A stretch of DNA of 39,210 bases from Saprospiraceae bacterium (GTDB taxonomy: Bacteria; Bacteroidota; Bacteroidia; Chitinophagales; Saprospiraceae): the NCBI GenBank assembly GCA_020628645.1, contig JAHDES010000058.1:1-39210 (forward strand), given 5' to 3'. How positions within the stretch are numbered: the first letter of the stretch is position 1; each line of letters starts with the position of its first letter. This document shows, piece after piece, positions 32,901 through 39,210 of this stretch. The notes under the pieces are model-generated. The model ran no database searches and had not been told where the DNA came from. It worked only from the letters and a program-made list of their open reading frames with translations. Made by a program: the position numbers and the translations under genes.

Positions 32901-35293
32901 GTAGTGATGAATGTGGTAATATGGATTCTGTCATTCAAATTATCACAATAGTAGATACCATTGCTCCTGTGTTTTTGGGTGTACCCAATGATACTTTAAT
33001 AAGTTGTGAACAGACCATTCCTTTTGTAGAACCAACTGTTAGTGACAATTGTACTTCTAATTTAACGGTAGGTTTTAGTGAAACCACAACACCTGGAGAT
33101 TGTGCGGCTGAGGAAACGATCATTCGAACTTGGACAGCAATGGATGAATGTGGGAATGCAACTACAGTAAGGCAAACTATTGAAGTCTTTGATACCACAC
33201 CTCCCATGGTCGGTAATGTACCTCCAAATATTACCATTAATTGTGAAGATGAACTCCCTATTCCTATTTTTCAAGTGATCAATAATTGTCCTACAGATTT
33301 TTCTGTAGATGAAGAACGTGATACAACAGGTAGTGTTTGTAATCTCATTATCACTCGAACTTGGACAGTGACCGATGCTTGTGGTAATTCTTCTCAAACG
33401 CAACAAGTCGTTACCAAAATAGATACAGAACGCCCTACCCTTTCTGTACCCTTCAATGTTGATGCAGATGTATTTATTGGTTGTTCTCAAAATGTTACTT
33501 CGCTTGAGCCCGCTACCGCCATGGATAATTGTGATACTAATTTAACTGTCATTACCACGATTGATTTTTATAATGATGGTATTATTTACAATGATGATTT
33601 TGTACGAAATGATACGGTGCTTATCAATGAAAGTGCAAATGGTGTATATCCACTTGGATTTCATTTATTAACTTTTTCTGTAACTGATCAATGTGGAAAT
33701 AGTGCCACTGCACAACGTGTTGTACGCGTATCTGACATTCGTCAGCCCAATAATGGTTGTTTTAGCATTGAAGTGCCTATCAGTAATGCTGTAGATAGTA
33801 ATGTAGTAATTACAACCGATGACGTGATTAATCTTGATGCGACCTTTGATGCTTGTACAGATGTAGTCTATGAATTTGCTTCTATTCCTGATTTGAACTT
33901 ATTGGGTGATTCCCTTATTTTTGATTGCAATGATCTTGGTGGACAAACCTATGCCATTGTAGTAACCGATGAATTTGGAAATACTTCTGCTTGTTTTAAT
34001 GGTATTAATATAACGAATGATCTTGATATTTGTGAAGATGCTCGCCCTGGTCATGTTATCATGGGGAAAATTATGACTGATCATCATTCAGGTGTTGCAG
34101 ATGTTGCTATTGATATGAATTCGAGTACAAGTCAAACCAATCAATTTGGAGTGTATATGATCGAAGGTATTGATGATGGGCATAGCTGCACTATAGCTCC
34201 TTACAAAAATGATGATCCTTTAAATGGCGTTTCTACTTATGATTTGGTGCTTATTCAGCAGCATATTCTGGGTATAAAAAACATAGATAATCCTTATCGA
34301 CTAATTGCGGCTGATATTAATAATTCAGGTTCGATTTCTACGGCAGATTTGATTGAATTGCGGAAATTGATTCTATTTATTTATACTGAATTTCCAAACA
34401 ATACTTCTTGGCGATTTTTAGATAGTGATTATACTTTTGAAAATCCATTGAATCCATTTTTTGAGATTTGGTCTGAAAAACAAGTTTGTAGCAATATCAC
34501 AGAAAGTCAACTCAATGTTGATTTTATGGGTGTGAAAATTGGTGATGTAGATGGTTCAGCTAAATTAAATATAAACCAAAATCTAGAAGTCAATCGAAAT
34601 GAAGCAGTCGTAATGCTTCAAACGAATGATTTGTATCTAAAAAAAGAACAATCGTATCATCTCCCTATTTATTTTGAAGAGGATGTCAATTTAGAAGGTA
34701 TTCAGTTTAGTTTAGCTTATGATGCGAATTTGTTACGAATAGATGATGTACAGCTTGCTGAAACCATGCAAAGTGGATCGTGGGCATGGCATAAAGTAGA
34801 AGAAGGTATTGTTACCTTTAGTTGGAATACAAATGAAACAAGCATTACACATTCAGGAATACCATTTATTCATCTATTATTTACAGCTTTAAATGAAGGG
34901 CAATTAGCTGATGGTATGTATTTACATGCTAGGTATACGCCTGCAGAAGCTTACCAAGAAGGAGCTATAATGGATGTAGACTTATCTTTTACTTCAACTA
35001 TTTCTACTGCAACTACGAGTATTCAAAAACAAGGATTACAACTGTACCAAAATCAACCTAATCCTTTTCGAGAGCAAACTATTATTCCGTACTCCATTCC
35101 TAATGCTTCAAATGTTCGCTTAGCAATTCATACACTAGATGGACAACTGATTTATACTAAGGAAAAATATACATCTGCTGGGCAGCATTATTTCATGGTA
35201 AATCATGCTGATTTAACAAAAAGTGGAATTTTTATTTATAGCATTCAAACTGCTTCTGAAAAACGAAGTCAGAAGATGATTTTGATCGAATAA
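29924..35293 (+). CDS. Giant T9SS-secreted adhesin with HYR-like, dockerin-like and cohesin-like regions
   Basis: Protein of 1789 residues (in-frame ATGs also at 29939 and 29951; the last gives the most compact signal peptide, ending SNAQ). About 346-1270 is a run of HYR/Ig-like modules of 75-90 residues (DTTPP.I....D....C.......P...DNC......TW...D.CGN....Q.I.V.D), rich in paired Cys. A carboxypeptidase-regulatory module (about 1370-1420) is followed by a dockerin-like pair (1425-1500) with an EF-hand loop DINNSGSISTAD, a cohesin-like beta domain (about 1566-1692; LPIYFEEDVNLEGIQFSLAYDANLL) and a T9SS sorting domain (1705-1789; LYQNQPNPFREQTIIPYSI). A cell-surface adhesion or gliding role is likely. 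It is monocistronic, with a terminator at 35487. Confidence 0.85.
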   Translation: MVYTTMTSNMDNFHLYIHWYLKRIALLCFIFCLLNEPSNAQLCSFIPAVSTGAASVPTSCDSRMEGPVYSGSVLTLNLQQGISYTFDVCYNSDYDDPSTNTPMFQLWTTLNGTVADLITEEIGTAEGCATYTFTPCTTAEETIYILTYSHQCIADWKKWDLNISTTCCVLTCAEDVHIGASMGGCRANAFSIPIPSFTGACEASSGFDFTIIPPLTVAPTTASPTSTAIQIPANNPSGTHTILWSVDDCGGTSYTCEQQLYIEPILACNDLIIVSLDATGKSAISVDAVLENVDDICADEFEVFLSDLQGNIYLDTAYCSMIGQTIFYTVRHISTNTICTGLVLVEDKYPPILSCSDVSIKCNEASDVDAIGQATVMDNCTTSPSLIHTDRYTDLNCTDGTRVGFITRTWIATDASGNSSSCVQNIDIQRHTLAEIDLPQDTMIDCSMALANPNITGSPSLMDMELSLPCNIISYFEDDTTYNCVGNYKIIRSWNVLDWCTSASVDHTQIIEVIDTTGPVITCLADVTFGTYVDQCAGSVTLTNPMVMDACSPMTSLSVSWAYGTSIGTYQDIPVGEHLVTYIASDACGNSSSCTQTIEVIDNSHPTAICQLATNVSLTANGDVQICADAFDAGSYDNCAIDSIQISVMGSGVFSECLEFGCIDTDSTVMIIFQITDTVGLSNQCMVELTIKDSAAPNIVCPDDITIDCTADPTDLNLTGNPIVVDNCPFVVDSINVEDFDICGNGTITRTWTVTDNSGNSSSCQQIITIEDTTPPTITFANDTTLFCESLTDDFGRPTIVDDCSIFSYGFQDLVLVNDPCFQKVQRTWFVMDECGSLDTMRSFIAKLENDTLAPTFTGVPANLTLSCEESIPDFDPTINDLCDTSLVIEMMEMEEAGACPNERTIIRNWTATDNCGNIGVFIQTIVVVDTIAPIFTNIPLDTLLSCEQSIPDTPPTITDNCDGVDELTSSMTETIEAGSCPNEQIITRKWLSSDECGNMDSVIQIITIVDTIAPVFLGVPNDTLISCEQTIPFVEPTVSDNCTSNLTVGFSETTTPGDCAAEETIIRTWTAMDECGNATTVRQTIEVFDTTPPMVGNVPPNITINCEDELPIPIFQVINNCPTDFSVDEERDTTGSVCNLIITRTWTVTDACGNSSQTQQVVTKIDTERPTLSVPFNVDADVFIGCSQNVTSLEPATAMDNCDTNLTVITTIDFYNDGIIYNDDFVRNDTVLINESANGVYPLGFHLLTFSVTDQCGNSATAQRVVRVSDIRQPNNGCFSIEVPISNAVDSNVVITTDDVINLDATFDACTDVVYEFASIPDLNLLGDSLIFDCNDLGGQTYAIVVTDEFGNTSACFNGINITNDLDICEDARPGHVIMGKIMTDHHSGVADVAIDMNSSTSQTNQFGVYMIEGIDDGHSCTIAPYKNDDPLNGVSTYDLVLIQQHILGIKNIDNPYRLIAADINNSGSISTADLIELRKLILFIYTEFPNNTSWRFLDSDYTFENPLNPFFEIWSEKQVCSNITESQLNVDFMGVKIGDVDGSAKLNINQNLEVNRNEAVVMLQTNDLYLKKEQSYHLPIYFEEDVNLEGIQFSLAYDANLLRIDDVQLAETMQSGSWAWHKVEEGIVTFSWNTNETSITHSGIPFIHLLFTALNEGQLADGMYLHARYTPAEAYQEGAIMDVDLSFTSTISTATTSIQKQGLQLYQNQPNPFREQTIIPYSIPNASNVRLAIHTLDGQLIYTKEKYTSAGQHYFMVNHADLTKSGIFIYSIQTASEKRSQKMILIE

Positions 35294-35303
35294 AACATTT
35301 ATT

Positions 35304-35382
35304 AGTCGGCGCACGACTTTCTAGACTTAGTTCTTTATTTGCATTAAATATTTATTTCAAATAAAGTAGTCGTGCCACGACC
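35304..35382. repeat. REP/BIME-like palindrome pair, copy 1
   Basis: AGTCGGCGCACGACTT at the left and AGTCGTGCCACGACC at the right, each an imperfect palindrome, enclose a perfect 9-bp stem CTTTATTTG/CAAATAAAG. The unit is 79 bp. A second unit with the same ends and a different centre is at 35683. Confidence 0.65.
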
Positions 35383-35486
35383 TAAAGATTTTTCATATTT
35401 ACTATTAATGACCAAACATACTATGTAATCTCATGCACTATGCCATTTAGGTTATAAAAACACAATTACAACTATCCCTTTTAATG

Positions 35487-35516
35487 CCCTTCTGCTATGC
35501 AGAAGGGTTTTTTATT
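35487..35516 (+). terminator. Strong terminator of the adhesin gene
   Basis: Perfect 9-bp stem CCCTTCTGC-TAT-GCAGAAGGG followed by TTTTTTATTTTTA, 194 bp past the stop codon, after the REP-like unit. Confidence 0.9.
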
Positions 35517-35575
35517 TTTAGTCGGCTCAACTATCTTGTCTCAATTCAATTCCATTATTGAATTTTTACTTTTTT

Positions 35576-35680
35576 ATACCGAATTTAAAAAATCCTTTCG
35601 TATATAATTTACGATTTTTCCAAATCGGCATTATACGTTGAAGGTGTGATTTACGAAATCACTTAATCAATTTCGTATTA
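35576..35680. repeat. MITE-like intergenic repeat, copy B (about 105 bp)
   Basis: Same orientation as the copy at 7691-7796 and over 90% identical by eye. The small palindrome GTGATTT-ACG-AAATCAC is unchanged, while the long stem has gained two extra mismatches. It is bounded by TA on each side. Confidence 0.75.
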
Positions 35681-35682
35681 GT

Positions 35683-35742
35683 AGTCGGTGCACGACTTCA
35701 TTCTTTAAAAGAAACTTTCAACTTTGATAGTCGTGCCACGAC
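35683..35742. repeat. REP/BIME-like palindrome pair, copy 2
   Basis: AGTCGGTGCACGACTT and AGTCGTGCCACGAC enclose 30 bases unrelated to the centre of copy 1. It begins 2 bp after the end of MITE-like copy B. Confidence 0.6.
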
Positions 35743-35824
35743 GAAAGGAATTAATTTACCCTTTAAAACTTCTTGTTCATCGAATACGTTTTAAGGAGAC
35801 TAATTTTTCATTTACTTTTACAGC

Positions 35825-36892
35825 ATGATTCAGTCTACAATTGCTCGATTATTATTAGCTCCCATTTCCTTGTTGTATGGGTTGGGGGTAAGTTTGCGCA
35901 ATTTCATGTACCAACGTGGCTTACTAAAAGGAGTGAGTTTTAGTATTCCGATTATATCTGTGGGCAATTTATCGGTTGGAGGAGCTGGAAAAACACCCCA
36001 TATTGAGTATTTAATTCGACTACTCGATCCTTATATTAATGTATCAACCATCAGTCGTGGCTATAGTCGAAAAACGAAAGGCTTTCGTTTTGTACAAGCG
36101 ACTGATAATGCAGAAACCGTAGGAGATGAACCCTTACAATTCAAACGTAAATTCCCACACATACCTATCACTGTAGCTGAAAGTCGTACCTTTGCCATCC
36201 CTGAAATCATCAAATCTCATCCTAAAATGCAGACCATCCTATTAGACGATGCTTTTCAACATCGTTCGATCAAGGCGGGAATGAATATTTTATTGACTGA
36301 ATTTAGTGAGCCCTTTACCAATGATTATTTATTGCCTTCAGGACGTTTGCGGGAGTGGCGATCAGGCTATAAGCGAGCCGATATCATTATTGTTACCAAA
36401 TGTCCTGATGAAATAAGTGTAGAAGAGAAAAAAGCGTTAACCAATGCCATTCAACCACAAGCTTATCAGCAGATTTTCTTTTCTTATTATCAATATTTTC
36501 GACCTTATTATTTATTCAATCCAAGGTATGTTGCGCCTTTACAAGAAGACTGGGATGTGATCTTGATTTGTGCCATTGCACGTTCTGATTATTTAGTGGA
36601 TTATTTAACGGAACAAGTCAACTCTGTTTATACCTTATCTTATGAAGATCATCGCTATTTTAGTAAAAACGATATTGCCAATCTGAAACGCACCTATGAT
36701 AATTTACCTACTAAAAAGAAAATTATTATTACTACCGAAAAAGATGCCATGCGTATTGAATTGCATCGCGAATTTTTAGTGCAACATAAACTCCCCATTT
36801 TTGTCCTTCCTGTACAGGTGGCTTTTCATTTTAATGAGGGCGAACAATTTGATAATCAAATCAAAGATTTTCTGTTAGATTTTAAGGTATAG
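35825..36892 (+). CDS. lpxK: Tetraacyldisaccharide 4'-kinase (lipid A biosynthesis)
   Basis: Protein of 355 residues; an N-terminal hydrophobic segment (about 1-22) seats it at the inner membrane. It phosphorylates the 4' position of the lipid A disaccharide precursor with ATP. P-loop VGGAGKTP (51-58) after SVGNL, then SRGYSRKTKGF, GDEP and LLDDAFQHR (Asp141, Asp142, His146), the LpxK-specific catalytic motif, with Ala in place of the usual Gly. Also LPSGRLREW and TTEKDAMR near the C-terminus. All key residues are present. It stands alone on the plus strand. Confidence 0.96.
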   Translation: MIQSTIARLLLAPISLLYGLGVSLRNFMYQRGLLKGVSFSIPIISVGNLSVGGAGKTPHIEYLIRLLDPYINVSTISRGYSRKTKGFRFVQATDNAETVGDEPLQFKRKFPHIPITVAESRTFAIPEIIKSHPKMQTILLDDAFQHRSIKAGMNILLTEFSEPFTNDYLLPSGRLREWRSGYKRADIIIVTKCPDEISVEEKKALTNAIQPQAYQQIFFSYYQYFRPYYLFNPRYVAPLQEDWDVILICAIARSDYLVDYLTEQVNSVYTLSYEDHRYFSKNDIANLKRTYDNLPTKKKIIITTEKDAMRIELHREFLVQHKLPIFVLPVQVAFHFNEGEQFDNQIKDFLLDFKV

Positions 36893-36930
36893 CACTATCT
36901 AATCTTTTCTATATAAATTATTCAGACAGA

Positions 36931-36938
36931 TAATTTTG
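36931..36938 (+). promoter_or_regulatory. Possible promoter of the HelD-like gene (TAATTTTG)
   Basis: Full match to TAnnTTTG 104 bp before the ATG at 37042, in the spacer after lpxK. No TTTG at -33, so support is modest. Confidence 0.35.
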
Positions 36939-37041
36939 AAGGTAAAAAACGACCTTTTGTAAAAGAAAAACGTAAGAGTTTTTTAAAGAATAAAAGGTAT
37001 CTCATCTTTAGAGTACCATAAGTTAATTCTCTTACTATTCA

Positions 37042-39135
37042 ATGACAGAACCCGTATTTAAAAGCATGTCCGAAGAAAAAAAGCTTGCCGACAAAAGGTT
37101 AGAACAACATTACTTATCCGATTTATTAAAAAAAGTTGATCAACGACTTCTTGAGATCAATGAAGCTATCGAGGGAAAAAGTAATGAAATCGCCGAAATG
37201 CACAAACACATGCAAGATCACAAGCGCGATATGGACTTCCTTGAGAAAAATGCGATGCGAGAAGTGATTCGTAATTATTCCTTGCTAGGAAATCATAGTG
37301 TTGAAAATAGAAAACGCTTGATCCGATTAAAAGACACGGCATTTTTCGGCAGAATTGATTTTTTAGATCAAAAAGAAGAAACAGTCAACAACTTATACAT
37401 TGGTGTACACAATTTTCAAGATACCGAAAGTAGAAAAAATTTGGTGAGCGATTGGCGCGCTCCCATCTCCAGCCTTTTCTATGACTTTGAATTAGGGGAA
37501 GCCTTTTATAAAATTAAGGATAGACAAATTGACGGTACTATTTTGCTCAAAAGACAATTCAGGATTCGAAATGGCGTAATGGAATACATGCTGGATACCG
37601 ATTTAACCATTCACGATGAAGTCTTGCAAAAAGAACTCAATCAAGCATCAAGTTCTAAAATGAAGAATATTGTTGCTACGATTCAAAAAGAGCAAAATGC
37701 AATTATTCGAAATGAAAATGCCCGCCATCTCATCATTCAAGGGGTTGCGGGTTCTGGGAAGACCTCTATTGCATTACACCGAATCGCTTTTTTACTGTAT
37801 CGTTTTAAAGAAACGATTACGTCAGAAGATATTTTAATTATCTCCCCCAATAAAGTTTTTGCCAGTTACATCTCCAACGTATTACCTGAATTAGGGGAAG
37901 AATCGGTAGCTGAAACGAGTATTGAGGAAGTGGCGGATGAATTATTGGAGTATCAAATAAAATTTCAAACGTTCTTTGAGCAAGTGGCTGAATTGCTAGA
38001 GAAAAAAGATCAAAAATTAATTGAACGCATTGAGTTTAAATCATCGCAAGCCCTCATCTCAAAAATTGATGAATACTACGTCTGGTTGCAAAATGAAGGC
38101 TTCAAAATTACAGATATTCGCGTAAAAGGTAAACTCGTACCTTCTTGGTTTATAAGAGAAACCTTTGAGAAATACAATAGAATGCCCCTGCTAAAACGAT
38201 TTAATGAAGTAGTTCGAGAGATTGTAGAAAACGTTTTTCGATTCTATAAAATAGAAGTTCAATATAAAGATCGAACGGAATTACATACGACTATTCGTAA
38301 AATGTTTCCTTCATATAATCCAAGAGTATTGTATAAAGGGTTTTATCAGTGGTTGGGTAGACCCGAACTACTCAAATTAAAAAAAGGAAGTACTTATGAG
38401 TGGAGTGATGTGTATGCCTTTTTATACTTCAAAATGAAATTGGAAGGAATTAAGGCAAACAAAAAAGTGAAGCACTTGGTTATTGACGAAATGCAAGATT
38501 ATTCTATCGTACAATACAAAGTATTAAGCAGTTTGTATCCTTGTAGAAAAACCATTTTAGGGGATATCAATCAATCTGTTAATCCTTTCAGTTCGTCAAA
38601 TATGGATACTATAGAGAAAGTATTTCCTAGTGCGGAGTCGATGACCATGCTCAAAAGTTATCGATCTACTTATGAGATTACACAATTTACAAAACGCATC
38701 AGTCAAAATGTGAAGGTGGAAGCCTTAGAACGACATGGGAAAGAACCACTTATCATTCCATGTAAAAATAAGGATGCTGAGTTGGAGGAAGTAAAAAAAT
38801 TAATTGCTGATTTTGAAAAGAGTGAATTTAATTCTTTAGGAATTATTACCAAAACACAAAAACAAGCAAATATACTTTATGAATTGTTAAGCCCACTTTT
38901 CAAAATTAATCTACTAAATGCCATCAGTGTTTCCTTTGGAAGTGGGATTGTGATTACGACCGCCCATTTATCTAAAGGATTGGAGTTTGACCAAGTGATT
39001 GTACCACATTGCACCAACAAAAATTATCAATCTGATACCGATCGGCAAATGTTGTATGTAGCTTGTACAAGAACCATGCATGAGTTATACTTAACACATA
39101 TTGGAGCAGCAAGTCAATTTATTTTAAAGGAATAG
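37042..39135 (+). CDS. helD: HelD-like superfamily 1 helicase (RNA polymerase recycling motor)
   Basis: Protein of 697 residues. An N-terminal coiled coil (about 14-75) is followed by the HelD-type segment FFGRIDF...YIGVHNF...VSDWRAPISSLFYDFELGEAFY (101-157). SF1 motifs follow: Walker A GVAGSGKTS (about 234-242) with ALHRIAFLLYR, motif II LVIDEMQDYS, motif III ILGDINQSVNP, motif IV SYRSTYEI, motif V LSKGLEFDQVIV and motif VI YVACTRTMHELYL. Known HelD proteins pull stalled RNA polymerase off DNA or nucleic acid; the coiled coil inserts into the secondary channel. An ATG eight codons further in is possible but the first fits. The gene is complete. Confidence 0.9.
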   Translation: MTEPVFKSMSEEKKLADKRLEQHYLSDLLKKVDQRLLEINEAIEGKSNEIAEMHKHMQDHKRDMDFLEKNAMREVIRNYSLLGNHSVENRKRLIRLKDTAFFGRIDFLDQKEETVNNLYIGVHNFQDTESRKNLVSDWRAPISSLFYDFELGEAFYKIKDRQIDGTILLKRQFRIRNGVMEYMLDTDLTIHDEVLQKELNQASSSKMKNIVATIQKEQNAIIRNENARHLIIQGVAGSGKTSIALHRIAFLLYRFKETITSEDILIISPNKVFASYISNVLPELGEESVAETSIEEVADELLEYQIKFQTFFEQVAELLEKKDQKLIERIEFKSSQALISKIDEYYVWLQNEGFKITDIRVKGKLVPSWFIRETFEKYNRMPLLKRFNEVVREIVENVFRFYKIEVQYKDRTELHTTIRKMFPSYNPRVLYKGFYQWLGRPELLKLKKGSTYEWSDVYAFLYFKMKLEGIKANKKVKHLVIDEMQDYSIVQYKVLSSLYPCRKTILGDINQSVNPFSSSNMDTIEKVFPSAESMTMLKSYRSTYEITQFTKRISQNVKVEALERHGKEPLIIPCKNKDAELEEVKKLIADFEKSEFNSLGIITKTQKQANILYELLSPLFKINLLNAISVSFGSGIVITTAHLSKGLEFDQVIVPHCTNKNYQSDTDRQMLYVACTRTMHELYLTHIGAASQFILKE

Positions 39136-39157
39136 GAAAATAGTATTTATTAAAAAG

Positions 39158-39210
39158 GTTCTTAGACAAATCTCGTGGAACATAAAATTTATAATTGCAT
39201 CGGGCGTCGA
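39158..39210. repeat. Left end of a second copy of the 6433 element, cut by the window edge
   Basis: GTTCTTAGACAAATCTCGTGGAAC matches the left end at 6433 (27 of the first 31 bases identical), then diverges. The rest of the element would lie beyond the window. GTTC and GAAC can form a small hairpin. Confidence 0.55.

Larger units (their letters stand above)
35294..35824. other. Repeat-dense intergenic region of 531 bp
   Basis: No gene. In order: REP-like pair 1 (35304-35382), the adhesin terminator (35487-35516), a partial AGTCGGCTCAACT at 35518, a hairpin AATTCAAT/ATTGAATT with a T-rich tail (35543-35575), MITE-like copy B (35576-35680), and REP-like pair 2 (35683-35742). The lpxK promoter is not evident. 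Confidence 0.7.

Noticed and set aside
1-39210. tRNA, rRNA or prophage genes
   Set aside because: No T-loop or acceptor-stem patterns, rRNA-like sequences, integrase or phage structural proteins were found on either strand.

Overview
The window looks like chromosomal DNA of a low-GC member of the Bacteroidota, most likely a gliding or marine type near the Saprospiria. This is inference from gene content. Three secreted proteins end in Por/type IX secretion (T9SS) sorting domains. Secreted proteins carry SprB, HYR and Ig-like repeats. Several upstream regions hold the Bacteroidota promoter element TAnnTTTG, and ribosome binding sites are mostly weak or absent. Household genes of Gram-negative Bacteroidota are present: lpxK, a SurA-type chaperone, the tail-specific protease, a membrane pyrophosphatase and a HelD-type helicase. 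I see no tRNA, rRNA, CRISPR array, phage or intact transposase.

Layout. 0-4.2 kb: an AT-rich CHAT caspase-like peptidase gene, then a 1000-residue OmpA-family envelope protein with a beta-propeller and a remarkable 12-residue helical repeat. 4.3-7.7 kb: a DUF4836-like secreted protein, a small lipoprotein and a two-helix membrane protein. 7.9-12.7 kb: prc-type protease and a K+-dependent membrane pyrophosphatase, each followed by a clear terminator. 12.8-15.1 kb: a minus-strand redox cluster (thioredoxin, two very small proteins, AraC regulator, nitroreductase). 15.3-25.1 kb: esterase, glycosidase and sulfatase genes consistent with breakdown of acylated or sulfated polysaccharide (a fused double esterase with a BASS-family transporter, a secreted alpha/beta hydrolase, a 1247-residue glycosidase with Ig/SprB repeats, a lipoprotein sulfatase), with a small secreted protein behind a structured RNA leader in the middle. 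25.5-29.4 kb: a small T9SS cargo protein, a PaaG-like isomerase and a SurA/parvulin pair. 29.9-35.3 kb: a 1789-residue T9SS adhesin with HYR-like, dockerin-like and cohesin-like parts. 35.8-39.1 kb: lpxK and the HelD-like helicase.

Intergenic DNA is rich in short non-coding repeats. There is a 105-bp MITE-like element in two copies (7691 and 35576), a pair of REP/BIME-like palindromes (35304 and 35683), a 156-bp element with terminal inverted repeats (25196), and a 148-bp element with inverted ends whose left end recurs at the right edge of the window (6433 and 39158).

No complete new multi-gene system stands out. The strongest leads are the structured leader RNA at 19312-19413, the 12-residue repeat and triplicated short motif of the OmpA-family protein, the orphan CHAT peptidase, and an identical 16-nt promoter motif shared by two envelope genes.
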